From NCBI RefSeq assembly GCF_003286085.1, contig NW_020825324.1, forward strand, positions 496,001-560,000: DNA of 64,000 bases, written 5' to 3'. Shown here one piece after another: positions 22,329 through 35,500 of this stretch; position 1 is the first letter of the stretch, and each line of letters begins with the position of its first letter. The notes under the pieces are model-generated. The model worked only from the letters and a program-made list of their open reading frames with translations. It was not told the origin of the DNA and did no database searches. The translations under genes were made by a program, and so were the position numbers. This stretch comes from Drosophila persimilis (taxonomy: Eukaryota; Arthropoda; Insecta; Diptera; Drosophilidae).

Positions 22329-25300
22329 GTAAGTGTCCTACCATCTATAGATCGTATAGGGGGAGATCTTTCATCTCGTCTATGGAGCGGTATCCTATCC
22401 CCTGGAAAAACCACATTCTTTCACCATAATACTTGGGATCTTGCTATTTCAAGGCAATAATGAGTTCTTACAGCCTCAGGACACCTACTGAGATCTCCGG
22501 GAACACCGCCAACTTCATTGGGTTTTTTGCCTTCCTTGGTTGGTTCTCGGCTCTTCCTCATTGGTTCTTTGGGGACAATATCATATTTTCTCATTGAAGA
22601 ATGTCTATATAGATATCTACGGAGATGTTTGAAAGGCAATCATATGATAGGAATGGTTTTTTTAGGGATTCCTAGTGTACCCAAAGTTTCCTATGAGTTC
22701 GAAGGGGTTTTTTTTAGGTGTTGAGGAAGTGTTTCGGAGATAGTGCTACTCCTGCGTTCAACTGTCATTCTTCTTCATTCATCCTTACATATTTTCTCGA
22801 TTTTTGTTAGCTTCTCTGTAAATAGACGCATATTTTCTGTTCCTTGATGGGTCCCACAGGGTTCTCTAATAATATGAGGGTTCTATGAGGCGTCTGTTGA
22901 GGTGCTCTTTCATTCTTGGGGCTCTGTTAAGGTTTCCCATGAGTTTTGAAAAAACTGCCACCTGTTTGGGGCGCCCCAATTGGAGCATTCGATCAAATGT
23001 CTTTCGTTTGAGTTCAAAGAGGCTCTACAAATGTCTTTGGACGTTTTCTATGGATTTTCCATAGATCTTCATCCATGGGCTAATGACACTCGCCTTTGGG
23101 TTGAAAGGCTCTCATGGGTTAAGCGGCTGTGTGACAGTAGCGGGTTAATGGGAACGGTCTACGTTTTTGGGGCAGCAACACCAACAGAAAAAGTTTGTTC
23201 TGCACTTTATGAACTTTAGTTTTCCTTTTAAAAGGGGGGTTCCCTCTATCGTTCCAATGGCGTGGGGCGTGCGAGGGGTCTATCTCTCTCTCTCTCCCTC
23301 TCTCTGTCTGTATGGCCTGGATCCTGTCTCTTTTCCGCCCGAGACCATTTTGTATGCTTTTTGAAAGTTCCTTTTTTGCACTTGTTTTTCTCTCTTTTTC
23401 TCTCAATTTTTCCCTTTGTTTTTGTTCTTTTTCTTCTTTACTGCTTCTTTATCTGTTATTTATTTTTTTCTCTTCTGTTTTTTTTTTTTTTTTTTGGTCG
23501 ACAGAAAGTTTTGCGCAGTTGTCAAAGTTTTTCTTCCGCTCCTTCTGCTTCTCCTCCTTCCTCTTCTTTCTGTCCCTGTTCTTGCTTCCCCTCTTTCTGC
23601 TTCTTTTTCTGTTTCGTGTTTTTCCTTTTGGCTTTTGTTTTATTTTCGTTTGCTCTCATGTCAAATTTTCACTTTTGCTGACGAAAAACTTGATCAAAAT
23701 AAAAGAAAACTTTAATTTCTAACAAAAAAAAAGAAAAAGAAAGAATCAGCAAAAGAAGGGGTATTTATAAGCTCGAACCGCCGAATACCCTTGAAAACTC
23801 GAGGATTAAGAAAGAGAATCATGTAAAAATATAAATTTGTTAAGGATTTTTGAAGTAGAAAAAATTCGGCTTTTCAGTTAAATTTTGTCAGGTTTTAGAT
23901 GAATAAATGGATTCTCCATTTGTTCCTGTTTTCCTGTATTTCTCCAAGTGTATAGCTGTTTGATCCATCAGTTTTCTGCTTGTTTATATCTAGAATACTT
24001 CTCCTTTCAAATATATGATGTGTTGGGGGAGAAATAGGACAAATTTAGTTAGAAATTTGAATCGAAATATGAAGAGATTCTCTCCTGGAAAATAAGTGTC
24101 TCTTGTCTTCCGAAGAAGCGGCTCTACAAGCACCACTTGTCCCAGAGAAGTGGGAGACACCAGGGCAGGAGGCTCTGCGTACTCCTCCGCCTCGTTTTTC
24201 TCCTCATTCTCCCACGTCTTTTCCTCCATAAATTGCCAACCCAAAGACCAGGAACAAAAGGCGGAGTCGGTGGCTGTCAACATTTGGCCGCAGAAATGGA
24301 TGTTCAGGAAGCCATAAGGCCTCCTCCTCTTGTCTTTCCCCTCCCGTGGAAAACCCATGAAAATCTCCGACAATATGCTCTTCGAGTAAAGATACTTTTT
24401 GGAAGGATCATTCAATATTATGCCTTATAGAGTGGCAAGTGGCATCGGATATTCGTGTATTTTGTATGGTTTTTTGGGGGGAATTTCTTGTTTGTTCTTT
24501 GAGAAATGTCCTATTTTATTAGAAAAAAATATGAATAATTTTTGTTTTGATTTTTATTCAAATTTCGTTCGGTTTTCCTTAATTTTCAAAGGGTAGCCTC
24601 TGTTCGAACATCTTTCTAGAGTTTTTCGCTGACCATTTGCTCATGTTTCTGTCTCTCTGTCTCTGTGGCACATATCTTGTGGCAAGCATCTTTTCAATTT
24701 TTATGAACCTTCGGGATGGATGCCACATGCAACAAAAGCTCTCAGAGGCAACGCCTTTAACAAAAGTTCACGCTGCTGTTCATCAACATTTATGACTGCC
24801 ACAAACAGCAGCAGCAGCAGCAGCAGCAGCAAGCGGCATGCAACAGCAGGAGCAGTGGAGGAGGCATGATCATCGACTGTGCAACAATATTTCCGTTGCA
24901 ACTGCCTCCTTCTGCTGCTGCTGCTGCTGGTGCTGCTTCTGCTCCTGCCTCCTCCCTCTTCTGTTCCTTTGAACATGAAATGTGATTTTCTTGCCATTTT
25001 TTAAGCATTTTCTTTCAAGGTTTTTATGATCTGCCTGCCACAAGAAGCATAGAAGGTGCATGCCTCCTTCATCATCATCAGTCGTCGTCCGCGTCGTCTC
25101 TCGCTGGTTCGTTTTTGGAGGATCCTTTCATTGATTTATGGAGCAAAAAGCGTAGACACACGGCAGCTGCTGCCGCATTTAGCACTGCTGCTGCCCCATC
25201 CACAAAATTCTGCGTTGGGGGCTTTGTCTAGGCTCTCTGCGAAGGGGGGGAGGGGTGGGTAGGGAGGGCGGTTCCTGCCCTATAAATTGCCATGCATAAT

Positions 25301-28300
25301 GAGGCGTTGAGTTGTCGCGGGGCCCTCTCCGGTGGCCCACAGAAAGATCGGACGGGGGACATCTTTGAAACCAAAGCAACAAAAGATGCCCTAAAAAATC
25401 ACTCGGATCAGAAGGGAAGATACATACATAGATAGGTCTTAGAGGTTCGTTCCAGGAGGAGGACCACAAAAATCTCCTGAAGGGAAAACTGAATGTGAAT
25501 GGCAGTAGAATTTGAGTGTTCCTCTCACAAATCTTTAAAGTTTCAAGAATTGTGGGAGTTTTTGAAAGCAAAACATTTCGGATTGTCCTTTCGCCGATGG
25601 GAACATTTTCGTTTGGGAATAGAGTTATTGATTCCTTGATCTCTTTAGTGTACCATTTCGCTTATGGGAACATTTGCACAACAAGTAGACGTGACGTGAC
25701 GTTTGTCCCTGTCCCTGTCCCTGTCCCCCTCCCTCTGCCGCAGTCTTGCTGTCTCTGGCTCTCTCATGGCGGCTCCAGTGGCCCCCCAACTGTTGGGAAC
25801 TTTTCAATTTCTGTTGCAAAATTCTGGGGCTTGGCTTTTGGCTTTCTGCTTCGGGTTTGGGTTTGGGTTTGGGGGCAACGTCGTCGCCTGTCTGACAGTG
25901 GAGCCGACCTCTCCCTACTGCCTCTGCCTCTGCCTCTGCCTCTACCTATACCTCTGGGTCTCCCCCCTCTCTCTCTCCTGCTCATTTTGTAGCCGCTTTT
26001 AGGTCGAAAACTGAAATAGTAATTCACATTCATGGCCTCTGTCTCTGGTGTCTCTCGCGTCTGGTTCTGGTTCTCGCTTCGGTTTACTTTTTCCCTTAGT
26101 TTCAGTTTCAGTTGTTGTTTTTTCTTCTTTTTCTTCTGCTGCTTTTTGCTGTCGTTTTTTATGATTTCTTGGCCATTTTTACGATTATTTTAAAGCTGTC
26201 AATAGTCCGGCGAACGTGTGAGATAATTTATATGCCATAAATTTCATTTGGCAAAAACTCTCGAGTGGCGGGGGAACCCTGCCTCTGCCTCCGCCTCCGC
26301 CTCTCCTTCCAATCCTGCAGTAGTTTCCCCAGAGAATTCTCTCTGTTCGTTTGTGTCTAGTATTTTTCGGTGGCTTATCGCCTTCTTTGGGCTTTTGATT
26401 TACTGCCGAGGCACTCAACAGGTTAAAGACTCGAAAGCCTTAACCCTAACCTAGTCCCCACTCCTGCACTCCTGCACTCCCCCACTCCCCCTCCCTCTCC
26501 TCTCTTTGCTCATTTCTAATTATAATTTACTATTACACCGAAATTCTCTTCTCTTTTACACACATTCTCCTCCCTCTCGCTGTCTGTGTGTGCCTCTGCT
26601 TTTCATCCCGAAACAGAAACCCAAGAAAAACGGTAGCCAAAGCCTCGGGGATTGATTTATAACCGAAAGATTGGCAAAAAGCGCTTCCAAAACGTTGAAG
26701 AGCGGAGGAAAAGATGAGAGCTGAGCTGGAAGCCCCGACTGAAGCGGCTAGCACTTCTAGCTCGAATGGGAATGGATAGAACCCAGGCATACCCATTAGT
26801 CGATTGTCAGCATTTGATATGCCACTTTTTAGGGGTTTTCTGACTCTAAAACATTTTCTATTCTGAGAGAATTTTCGAACAATATTTGGATATTTTTCTT
26901 TATTTTTACACCATATTCTAACGGTAAAATATCTGAAATTGCAATGATCTTGGGGCCTTCATTGAATTTCAGTGGAATATGTTCCTCCCCCTCATTTTTT
27001 TTTTACGTAGACCCTGCCATTATCTCGACTTCAACCAAAGATCATTCGCTAGAGACCAAATATATCCCCGAAAATTCCAGCCTTCCCACAGACAAAACCC
27101 ACAAAATTATTCAGAAATGTATATGCCCCATTGATGGGTGCTGTAATGAGTGGGAATCCATCCTCCTCCTCCTTTGAGCAGCAGCAGCAGCAGCAGCCAC
27201 TTGATGCTCTCTCACGCGCAGTGGAAGAAGTAGGTGGGGCACAGACGGACGGACGGACGCTGATGTCTGATGCTGCGGCTGACCTTTAACCCAAAATCTC
27301 AAAGTCAAAGCATGAACTCGCACGCGAGAGAGACAGAGAGAGAGGGAGGAGGAGAGGGAGCTGGAGAGACTCTGGTGCCCGTTCGCCTGGAACCAAAGGC
27401 CCCGATCGCGGAGCAGATGACCGCAGCCAAACGTCGATTCGTTCCGAGTGCTCCAGCAGCAGCAGAGGCAGAGGCAGCGACTGCATCGTCGCTGTGTCAA
27501 GTGAAGCGTTACCCCCAGACGGTGGTTGCACCTCCGCTCCACCGTCGGCGGCAGCGGCAGCGGCGGCGATCTGTGGCCACGGTTCACGTGGAGGTTAGGG
27601 TCCATGTCTCCATATCATCAATAACCGAAGCGGAGAGAGAGACAGCAAAAAGATACGAAGAGAGAGAGAGAGAGAGAGAGATCGGAGAAAGAACAGAGAA
27701 ACGTCGTTTCAACATAATGATGCGTGTAATGTGGCTGCTGTCGGCTGCTGCTTCAACAATTTCTTACACTCTGAAAATAGAATAAAACTTCGGGAAAATG
27801 TAGAAGAGTAAATGAGAGCTTTGGGAGAGAAATGAATTCGTTTTCCGAAAGGAAAGCCTCTTCGAAGGCCTTGATTGAAGAAGGACACTTTTCATAGACA
27901 TTTCCCAGTAATTTTGAGCTGTTTTGATTCGCGCAAAGATTCAATGGAGTAAAAGTAACAGAGTAATGGGAATCTATCGGTTCTATCTATGAGAAAACCC
28001 TTTAATAACTCGAGCCTAGGCTGTGCCTCTCACGCAACGAACGTGGCCTTTCGTTTATGGCAAATTTTGTAGAACAAGTCCATGACATCTCATTCTTCGT
28101 TGGCCTTCTATTCGCTCTCTTTTCATGCCCCATTCCCGGGCTCTCATCTCCCTTTTGTGCCACCAATTTGTTATGCATTTTTATTGTTCTGCTGCATTTA
28201 GGAGGGGAGGCGGGTGGGGGGGGCTCTTCTGCTACTCTCTTTCGAGGGCGCCAAGAAATTAACGCAGCTTTTACTTTTTATACCCGTATGCAAATTAATT

Positions 28301-29485
28301 AATCAAACTCTTCAGCATTTACTCTTCCACGTCTCCACATCTCCACTTCTCCACGTCTCCACGTCTCCACTTCGCCACTTGATGATGGCTTTTGTGGCGC
28401 GGTGTTTGGCAAATCATTTGCGGCAAACATCAAAACGCTGCGGGAGCCAAGCATCGGTGGGGGCTGCGTGTAACGATCTCTGGAATTGGCGCTCAGCCGC
28501 CGTCGTCGAACCATGACCAATCGAAACTAAGGCCAAGGAAGCGGCCAAGAAGGGGCTGAGAAACTTAAATCGACTTAAATCGATGCATCTGCATGTATCT
28601 TGAAAGCCCCCACAATCTACAGATTGAGTCCTTCCTTTATAAAAGGGGAGCTCCTTCAACACTTAAACGATTCGGAGCTTGCAATCCTTCAGAGCTTCAA
28701 CGGATACTCTCAGAGTCTACCCTGGTTTGCTTTCGGTGGGGAGTTTGCAGGAGCCTTGAGTTCTGTAAACGATTGAAAATGGTAATGGTTACATACTTGT
28801 TTCAAAAGCCTATTGAAGCCATTTGGAGATACATTTTGGACCTCTTTAAGCGCTTTTTGCCTCATTATAAAGGGCTATAATGATTGGAAATTCGCTGAAA
28901 GTCTACGAGAGTCCCTCTGGGGAAATCGTTTTCATGGGAAAATCTTCTGCCAGCTATGAAATACCATTCAAAATGCTCAAAGTTTTACCCCAAAAATGTC
29001 AACCATTTCGAAAGCATAAAAGTCATAAAACTCCACGGAGGAAAAGTCGCAAAAGCAACAGAAGAAAAAAGAAAAAAGGAAAACATATCCTGCCCTCGAG
29101 AAGGGGGTGGTGGGCGGAGGGAGGGTACTTCCGTTTGCTCGGTTTTTCTTATCGCAGAAACAGACGCTGGCTGCTGGCTGCTGGCTGCTGCATCCCCTGC
29201 TCCTGCCTGATGCTGGTCCACTGATAAGAGTCCTTGTGTCAGAGTTGACTTCCTCCCATTCGAAAGGGCGACGAGGGTTGCCGCCAGGACTACGTGCATT
29301 CGCATTCAAGGTTAAACGGGAGAAAAACAGAGATTTTCCCGATAAAAGCGAAATTTTATGTTTATGTTGCCATCAGAGGGGGGGCGGGGGAAACGGGGCA
29401 TAAATTCCAGCTTATCGCATGAGCCAGTGGCAAGGGGCACGGCAGTGGCAGGAGGAGGTGTGTAAGCCCTAAAACCCTAACCGCA

Positions 29486-29521
<36 letters not shown>

Positions 29522-32500
29522 TGGCAACTCTGGCAATCCGAGTGCCAAGAGATTGTTTATTATTAATTGCATTTTCTGAATGCTGCCACTGCCACACAAA
29601 TGTGCAAGTTGCAACTTGCAGTTGCACAGCACAACACACAAAGCGCAATAAATTGTGCAAAATTAATGCGCAAAACCAATTAAAGGACAATTTCGCCTTC
29701 GATAGGCAAAGGGTCCCTTCTGCTGCTGCTGCTGCTGCTGCTCCTTCGGCTGCTGCTGCTGATCATTATAATATGCATAATATTATGCTTGTCTTGGACC
29801 CAAAACTCTTGTCCCGTCTCGTAAATGCATCAAAAGTTTCCCATCTTCGGCTTCGGCTTCGGCTTGGAGCTAAATTTGCCAATCAAAGCAGAATATTTAG
29901 TGGCAAACGAGGAAGAGGACACGAGGGATACGAAGAATGAAGGGGACACGCAGGATGAAACCGCCTCGGTTTTGGGGTTTTCCCAAGTAGTTTCAGGGTT
30001 GCTGCACGCTCTACGCCGTACGCTTTATTTGCCACACATCTTTAAACCTTTAATCGCATTAAACGCTGACCGAAGAGTCATTCAGATGGTCAGAGATAGA
30101 CGGAGAGAAAGGGGACAAAGGGGAGGGCGCTATTTTAATAGATGGAGGGAAGCGAGTGAGAACAGGGGAAGGGCATGCATAAGAGGGGAAGGCTAATGTA
30201 GATAGAGAAAAGAGCGAGGATATCTGTAAAAAAATACTAAAAATACTTAAAAATACTAAATAGACTAAAAATACTTAAGATACTAGAAATACAAAAGAGA
30301 CTAGAAATACTAAAGAGACTCGAAATACTAAAGATATTAAAAATACTATAGCTGCTATAGATACTAGAAATACTGAAGATACTAGAAATAGTACACATAC
30401 TAGAAACACTGAAGATAAAAGAAATACTAAAGCTACTATAAATACTGAAGATACTAGAAATAGTACTGATACTAGAAATACTACAGAAAACAAAAATCAT
30501 ACTAAAAATACCAAATATACTTATAATACCAAAAAATAATTAATTAATTACAACTAAACCAATATACTAAAAATACTAAAATATATACTGTACTTGAAAT
30601 ACCAAATATGTTTACCAAAATAATAATTACATAAAAAACCACTAGACAGCAAATGAAAAACAAAAATATTAAAAATTGAATACCATTAAAACTTGCCACT
30701 AAGCCACTAAAATAAAATACCCAAATCATAATACAAATTATAAATATAATAGGATATATAAATAAAACACCGCGTCGGTTTTTGGCCTGGGCGACATCCA
30801 AATTGGAGATTAAGAAAGCTATTAAGTAAATAGCTGTACATATATGACACGCACCTTTTAGCCCACTCTCTCTCGCGGCGATTAACTATCGCAGGGGAGA
30901 AGCCGAACCATCTCTCGCTTCATCAAATATTGAAAAATGCAAAATTTACAAATACACATACATTTTGAATGAATCGCCAACACCAAAAGCATTTAAAATC
31001 AATCAATGGCTCAAAGCCAGGGCTGCCATCAGACGCACACACAAGTGGTGGAGAGAGGGAGGGGAGACCACATCAAATGAGGCCAAGAGCGGGAGCGTAG
31101 GGGGAGTGTCGCAATATTAACAAAATAAACAGAGACCCGAGACCCCCGAAACCTCCGACCAAAACATGAAACGAGGGAGCACAGGGATGCATAATGTCCT
31201 TCAATCGATCGAGGAGGAGCCCCTTCTGTGGGGAAATGTGTTTTTTTGGGAGGTGTTCGTTTTTTCCCCTACTATCGACTGTCTATTATGAGATTTATCG
31301 ATCAAATCGATATTTAATATGAAAATAATCGATACAAAGCACCAATTAAAACCGTTTCCCTCGTGTTCTGTAGCAATTCTTTGCCTTTGATCATCTAATA
31401 CGAGAATTTCGAATATTTTTGCATATTTTCATCATTTGATTGAGACAAATGGGAATGGGACGCTTGTTCCATTCCTCGCCATCCTTTTTCGATGACTCTT
31501 TCCGTCTGCAAAGGAAATCAGAATTCAAACAGACCCCTTGAGAGGTCCTGTGGGGGGTTGGAACCGGGTTGGCCGTGGCCGCACATCGAATGGGAAGCTT
31601 GCCACAGAAAAACAAAAAAAAAATATGCAAAAGAAAAGCCAAGAAAATGCAGAGTGGGGAAGGTGGGTGCGGTGCGCCTCCTGGGAGGGTGGTTCTGGGC
31701 TCTGGGGTTGCGTGGGCGGGTGGGCCGTAGCCGTAGCCGTAGCCATAGCCCAGGGGGAGGTTGTTGTCCTGTTGTTGGCTCTCGTGTTTGTGTGTCCATG
31801 CCACATGCCACATCACTCATACGCTAAGGCTTATCATTGGCTATCTGTCTGCTGACAAGCGGCGCAACCCAGAGACCGAGGCAGTGGCAGTGGAGATGGT
31901 GGCGCCCCAACCCCCATGACGACGACCACGAAAACGACGAAGGAAGAGCCACTCGAGAGTCGAGAGACATTTCCATCCACCCGAAACGAGGCGAAAGCGA
32001 GCAAGCGAGTGAGCGAGAGCTTCGCTGTGCCCTGGCCCTAGCCCTAGCCCTCGCCCTCGCCATCGCCGAAGTACTGCGGACGGGGCTCCATAAAAATCTC
32101 TGCAACTGACGACAATGTTGATGATGACGACTATGGAAAATGGAGATGAGAAATGAAGAGGCATGGGGAATGTCACAGGCAGGACGGAACATGGAACATG
32201 GAAGATGGGGATGGAGATGGAGATGGAGATGACTATGAAAATGGTTGATGAGATTGAAATTGAGATTGAGGGAATCTCCAGAGCCGGAACCATTACCGAA
32301 ACGGGTCTCGATGGGGAAGAGCAGACCTTAGAAGGACCTCTCGTTTGGGGGCTACGTCTTCAAAGCGATTGTTGTCTGTTGCATGTTTAATCCATGGCCC
32401 CGCCATTCGTGTGTGTTGCATCGTTTTCTCAGCCATTTTTGTCATGTAAATTTTTCGTTTTTATTTTATTTATATTTTTGCAACAGAAAGGGAGGCAAAA

Positions 32501-35500
32501 AAAAGAGAGATACGCCTCCTTTTTGCTGTAACCTCATGCATATAAAGTATCTGGTAGATACACAGATACACAGCAGTGGCAGCGGCAGTGGCAGTGGCAG
32601 TGGCATGGACTGGATACGGATGGCAGATAGGCGGCAGCCCAGAAGCCATCGACGCCGATCCGTTGCCATCGTCTCGCATCATGAAATTGTTGTTTACTTT
32701 GCCATTATATTCTTTTCCCAAAAAAAATACAAGAAAATAAAAGGCAAAAACCAGAGGCGGCTGCCAGAACCTCCTCTCTCTCTCTCTCTCTCTGCCCCTG
32801 CCAACCGCTGCCAGCCCCTCAATCCCTCATCATCATCGAATCCTGGCCAATATCGCTTTTTGCCTATCAGAGGAGCCTCTTCTCATCTTCATTTTGGTAT
32901 TTTTTTTTGTGTTGTATTTTATGGTTGGCCTCTTTCATATCTGCCTGTGTCCATCGGGACTTTGTTTCTTGTTTCCAATGTAGCTCCTTGGGCCCAGGGA
33001 ACGGTGAAAAGAGGGGCAAAGCGGAAGAGCAAGAAATGGTGTAACGAATGGCAATGGGATATGCCAGACGTAAGAAGGGAGAAGCGGAGACCTCTTGTTG
33101 ATACCAAACGCATTATTCAACACTGTTTGTGGGCCACAGTGTTGGTTAAGAAAAATATTTTATGGAGCTTTTGAATGGTTGCTGTTTTCCTCCACTCTCT
33201 CCTCTCCATGCCGGCGACTCTCCTCCACTCTTTTCGCCCTCTGCGACCTCTCTCCACCACTCTCCCCTTGATTTTTGTGGATGCTTCACTTCAGAAATAG
33301 TTGGTTACAATTTTTAATGCAATTCGTTGCGCCTGATTTGACAATTTTGATTGTATTTCCCCAACCAGAAGGCAGAAGCCAGAAGCCGGAGTCTGCCCCT
33401 TCCCCGAAAGAATGGGAAATGCTTGGGGCCAAAGTTCAGCTCTGTCGCTGTCGTCGATCTGCCTGAAATATTTAATATAAACTTTAACACCTATTTCTGG
33501 TTTTGCTCGCGCTCAAAACTTGTTAACATTTTAATTACACAAATTAGCAAAAAAAAAAAATAAAATAAAAAAAGAAGAAAAAAAGAAAAAAAAGAAGAAA
33601 AAAACATAAGAAAAAAGAAGAAAAAAGGAGAAAAAAAAAACGAAACAAAATTTAAATAAAATGAAACACAAAAAAAAGGCAACAAAAAATGGAATATTAA
33701 TGAGATGTCGACACAGAAGAAAAAAATTATGAAAGAACAGAAATATTTGGTGGAAGGATGAAAAAAAAAACACTTGATAAGTACAGAGAAAATTAACTGA
33801 AATATATAGGGAAAACCCGCCCAGAGATTTCTTTGGGATCTAAAGATTTTCTCAACATTTTCCTCTTTAATCCCTTTTCGGTCTGCCTGGCAGAAAGTTT
33901 TCCTTCTGTGGGCCATAAGTTTTTCTGTTTTTCTGTTTTTTTTTTTTTTTTGTAGCCATTTGTTTGGCTTTTTCCTACTGCATTTCCATCTGGATTTTTG
34001 CATAAGATTTGCAACAAAAAAAAACCCCACAAGAAGCAGCAAAATAGAGGAAAAGCCTGGAAAAAGAAAAGGAAGAAGCAGCTGCAAAAAAAGAAAGAAA
34101 GAAAAGAAAAAATGATTTCGCGGCGGTTGTGCTGGTGCTTTTCTTTTGCTTTGTGGCTTTAACATTTTAGTCACGTTTTCAGTTCAGGGGCGTGCCCCGA
34201 GAGGCGGGCTGGGGTGTGGGGCAAGGGGAGGCGTAACCAACATGGCGCAGCAGCAGGCAGCAGCAAGTGCTTTGGTTCGAAGCTCAGTTTTTATTATTTC
34301 CCATTTTTTGTTCGCTTTGCTTCTCGTTTTTTTTTTGTTTGTTGTTGTTGTAGTATTTTTTGTGGCGTGTACGATGTCGAACGAATTTTTCACAGTTTCT
34401 GCCACAGACGGAACGACAATGGTCAGAAGTTTGCCCCTGCCCCTGCCACTGCCCCATAGCTGCTTGCTTCTGTTGCACAGACAGGACTCACGATGAAGGA
34501 TGCCAGTGTTGCCCCCCCATTCATGCTGCAACTAAATCATCTATGAGATTTACCGAGTGGTGCCCCAGTGTCTGGGGTGTCCACCAACTGGCTGGCCTCA
34601 CTGTACTGCTGTGGGGACTGTCGGCCGGGCTGCTTGCAGAACAGAGTTTCAGTTCATTTGTTATATTTTTTTTTCCTCTCTACTTTTTGTGGGTCTGGTC
34701 TTTGGGGTGTTGCCCGGGGACCAGCCCATCGAGCCATGAAGAAGCTGCTGCTTGCTGGTGGCTGCTGGTTGCTGGTTGCTGGTTGCATTATAAATGCAGT
34801 TAGTCCATGGATTGTCCAGAGGAGCTCTCTGTGCTCTGTGGAACACAATTATAATGCTTTGTCCGAGAGAGAGAGAGAGAGAGGCTGAGAGACTGAGAGC
34901 GCGGAAAATGTTGTGCAAAATGCTTTGTACGTGCCTCGGTTGCAACTTTGCACTTTTCTCCGGACTCGCAGCTTCCATTCGCGCGGTCAATGGCTGCCAC
35001 AGATACAGCGGAAAAACTGCAACAGCGACACAGAAAGGGGCACAGATGGGGGCCCAAAGAGGGGCAGAGAGAGCTTGCCCAGAGCCTTGGCTTGGCCTGG
35101 CCTGGCTCTTGGCTCTTTGGCTTTGGCTTCAGCTTCAGCTTCAGTTCGTTCCAGTAGCCGGGCAATTTTTCACATCGTTACATAAATTTCAGCGCAAAAT
35201 AAATGGCCAACGGTAGCCAAAAGTGCACTCAACAATATTTAAATTGCGACACTTAAGCGGCAGCAACAACAAACGGCCACATCAGCATCAGCAACAACGT
35301 TGTCGGCGTCTGCAAACAACAATTTGTCGCTTTTTAAAAACGCGCCAGAAGGCACAAAAATAAAGTCCACGAAGGTCCCACCGCGAAGCGAAGGTGCCTG
35401 ACTGACAGCCCAAAAAGAAGAGGCGCGCGAGGCAGAAGAGCTCGCCAGTAAAGCCCCGAAAAACAGTCAAGGAAACGGAGAAGACACAGGAGCCACCGGA

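Noticed and set aside
33491-34174. 227-codon Phe-rich minus-strand frame resembling a membrane protein
   Set aside because: It is the translation of the polypurine block; hydrophobicity comes from TTT and CTT codons only.
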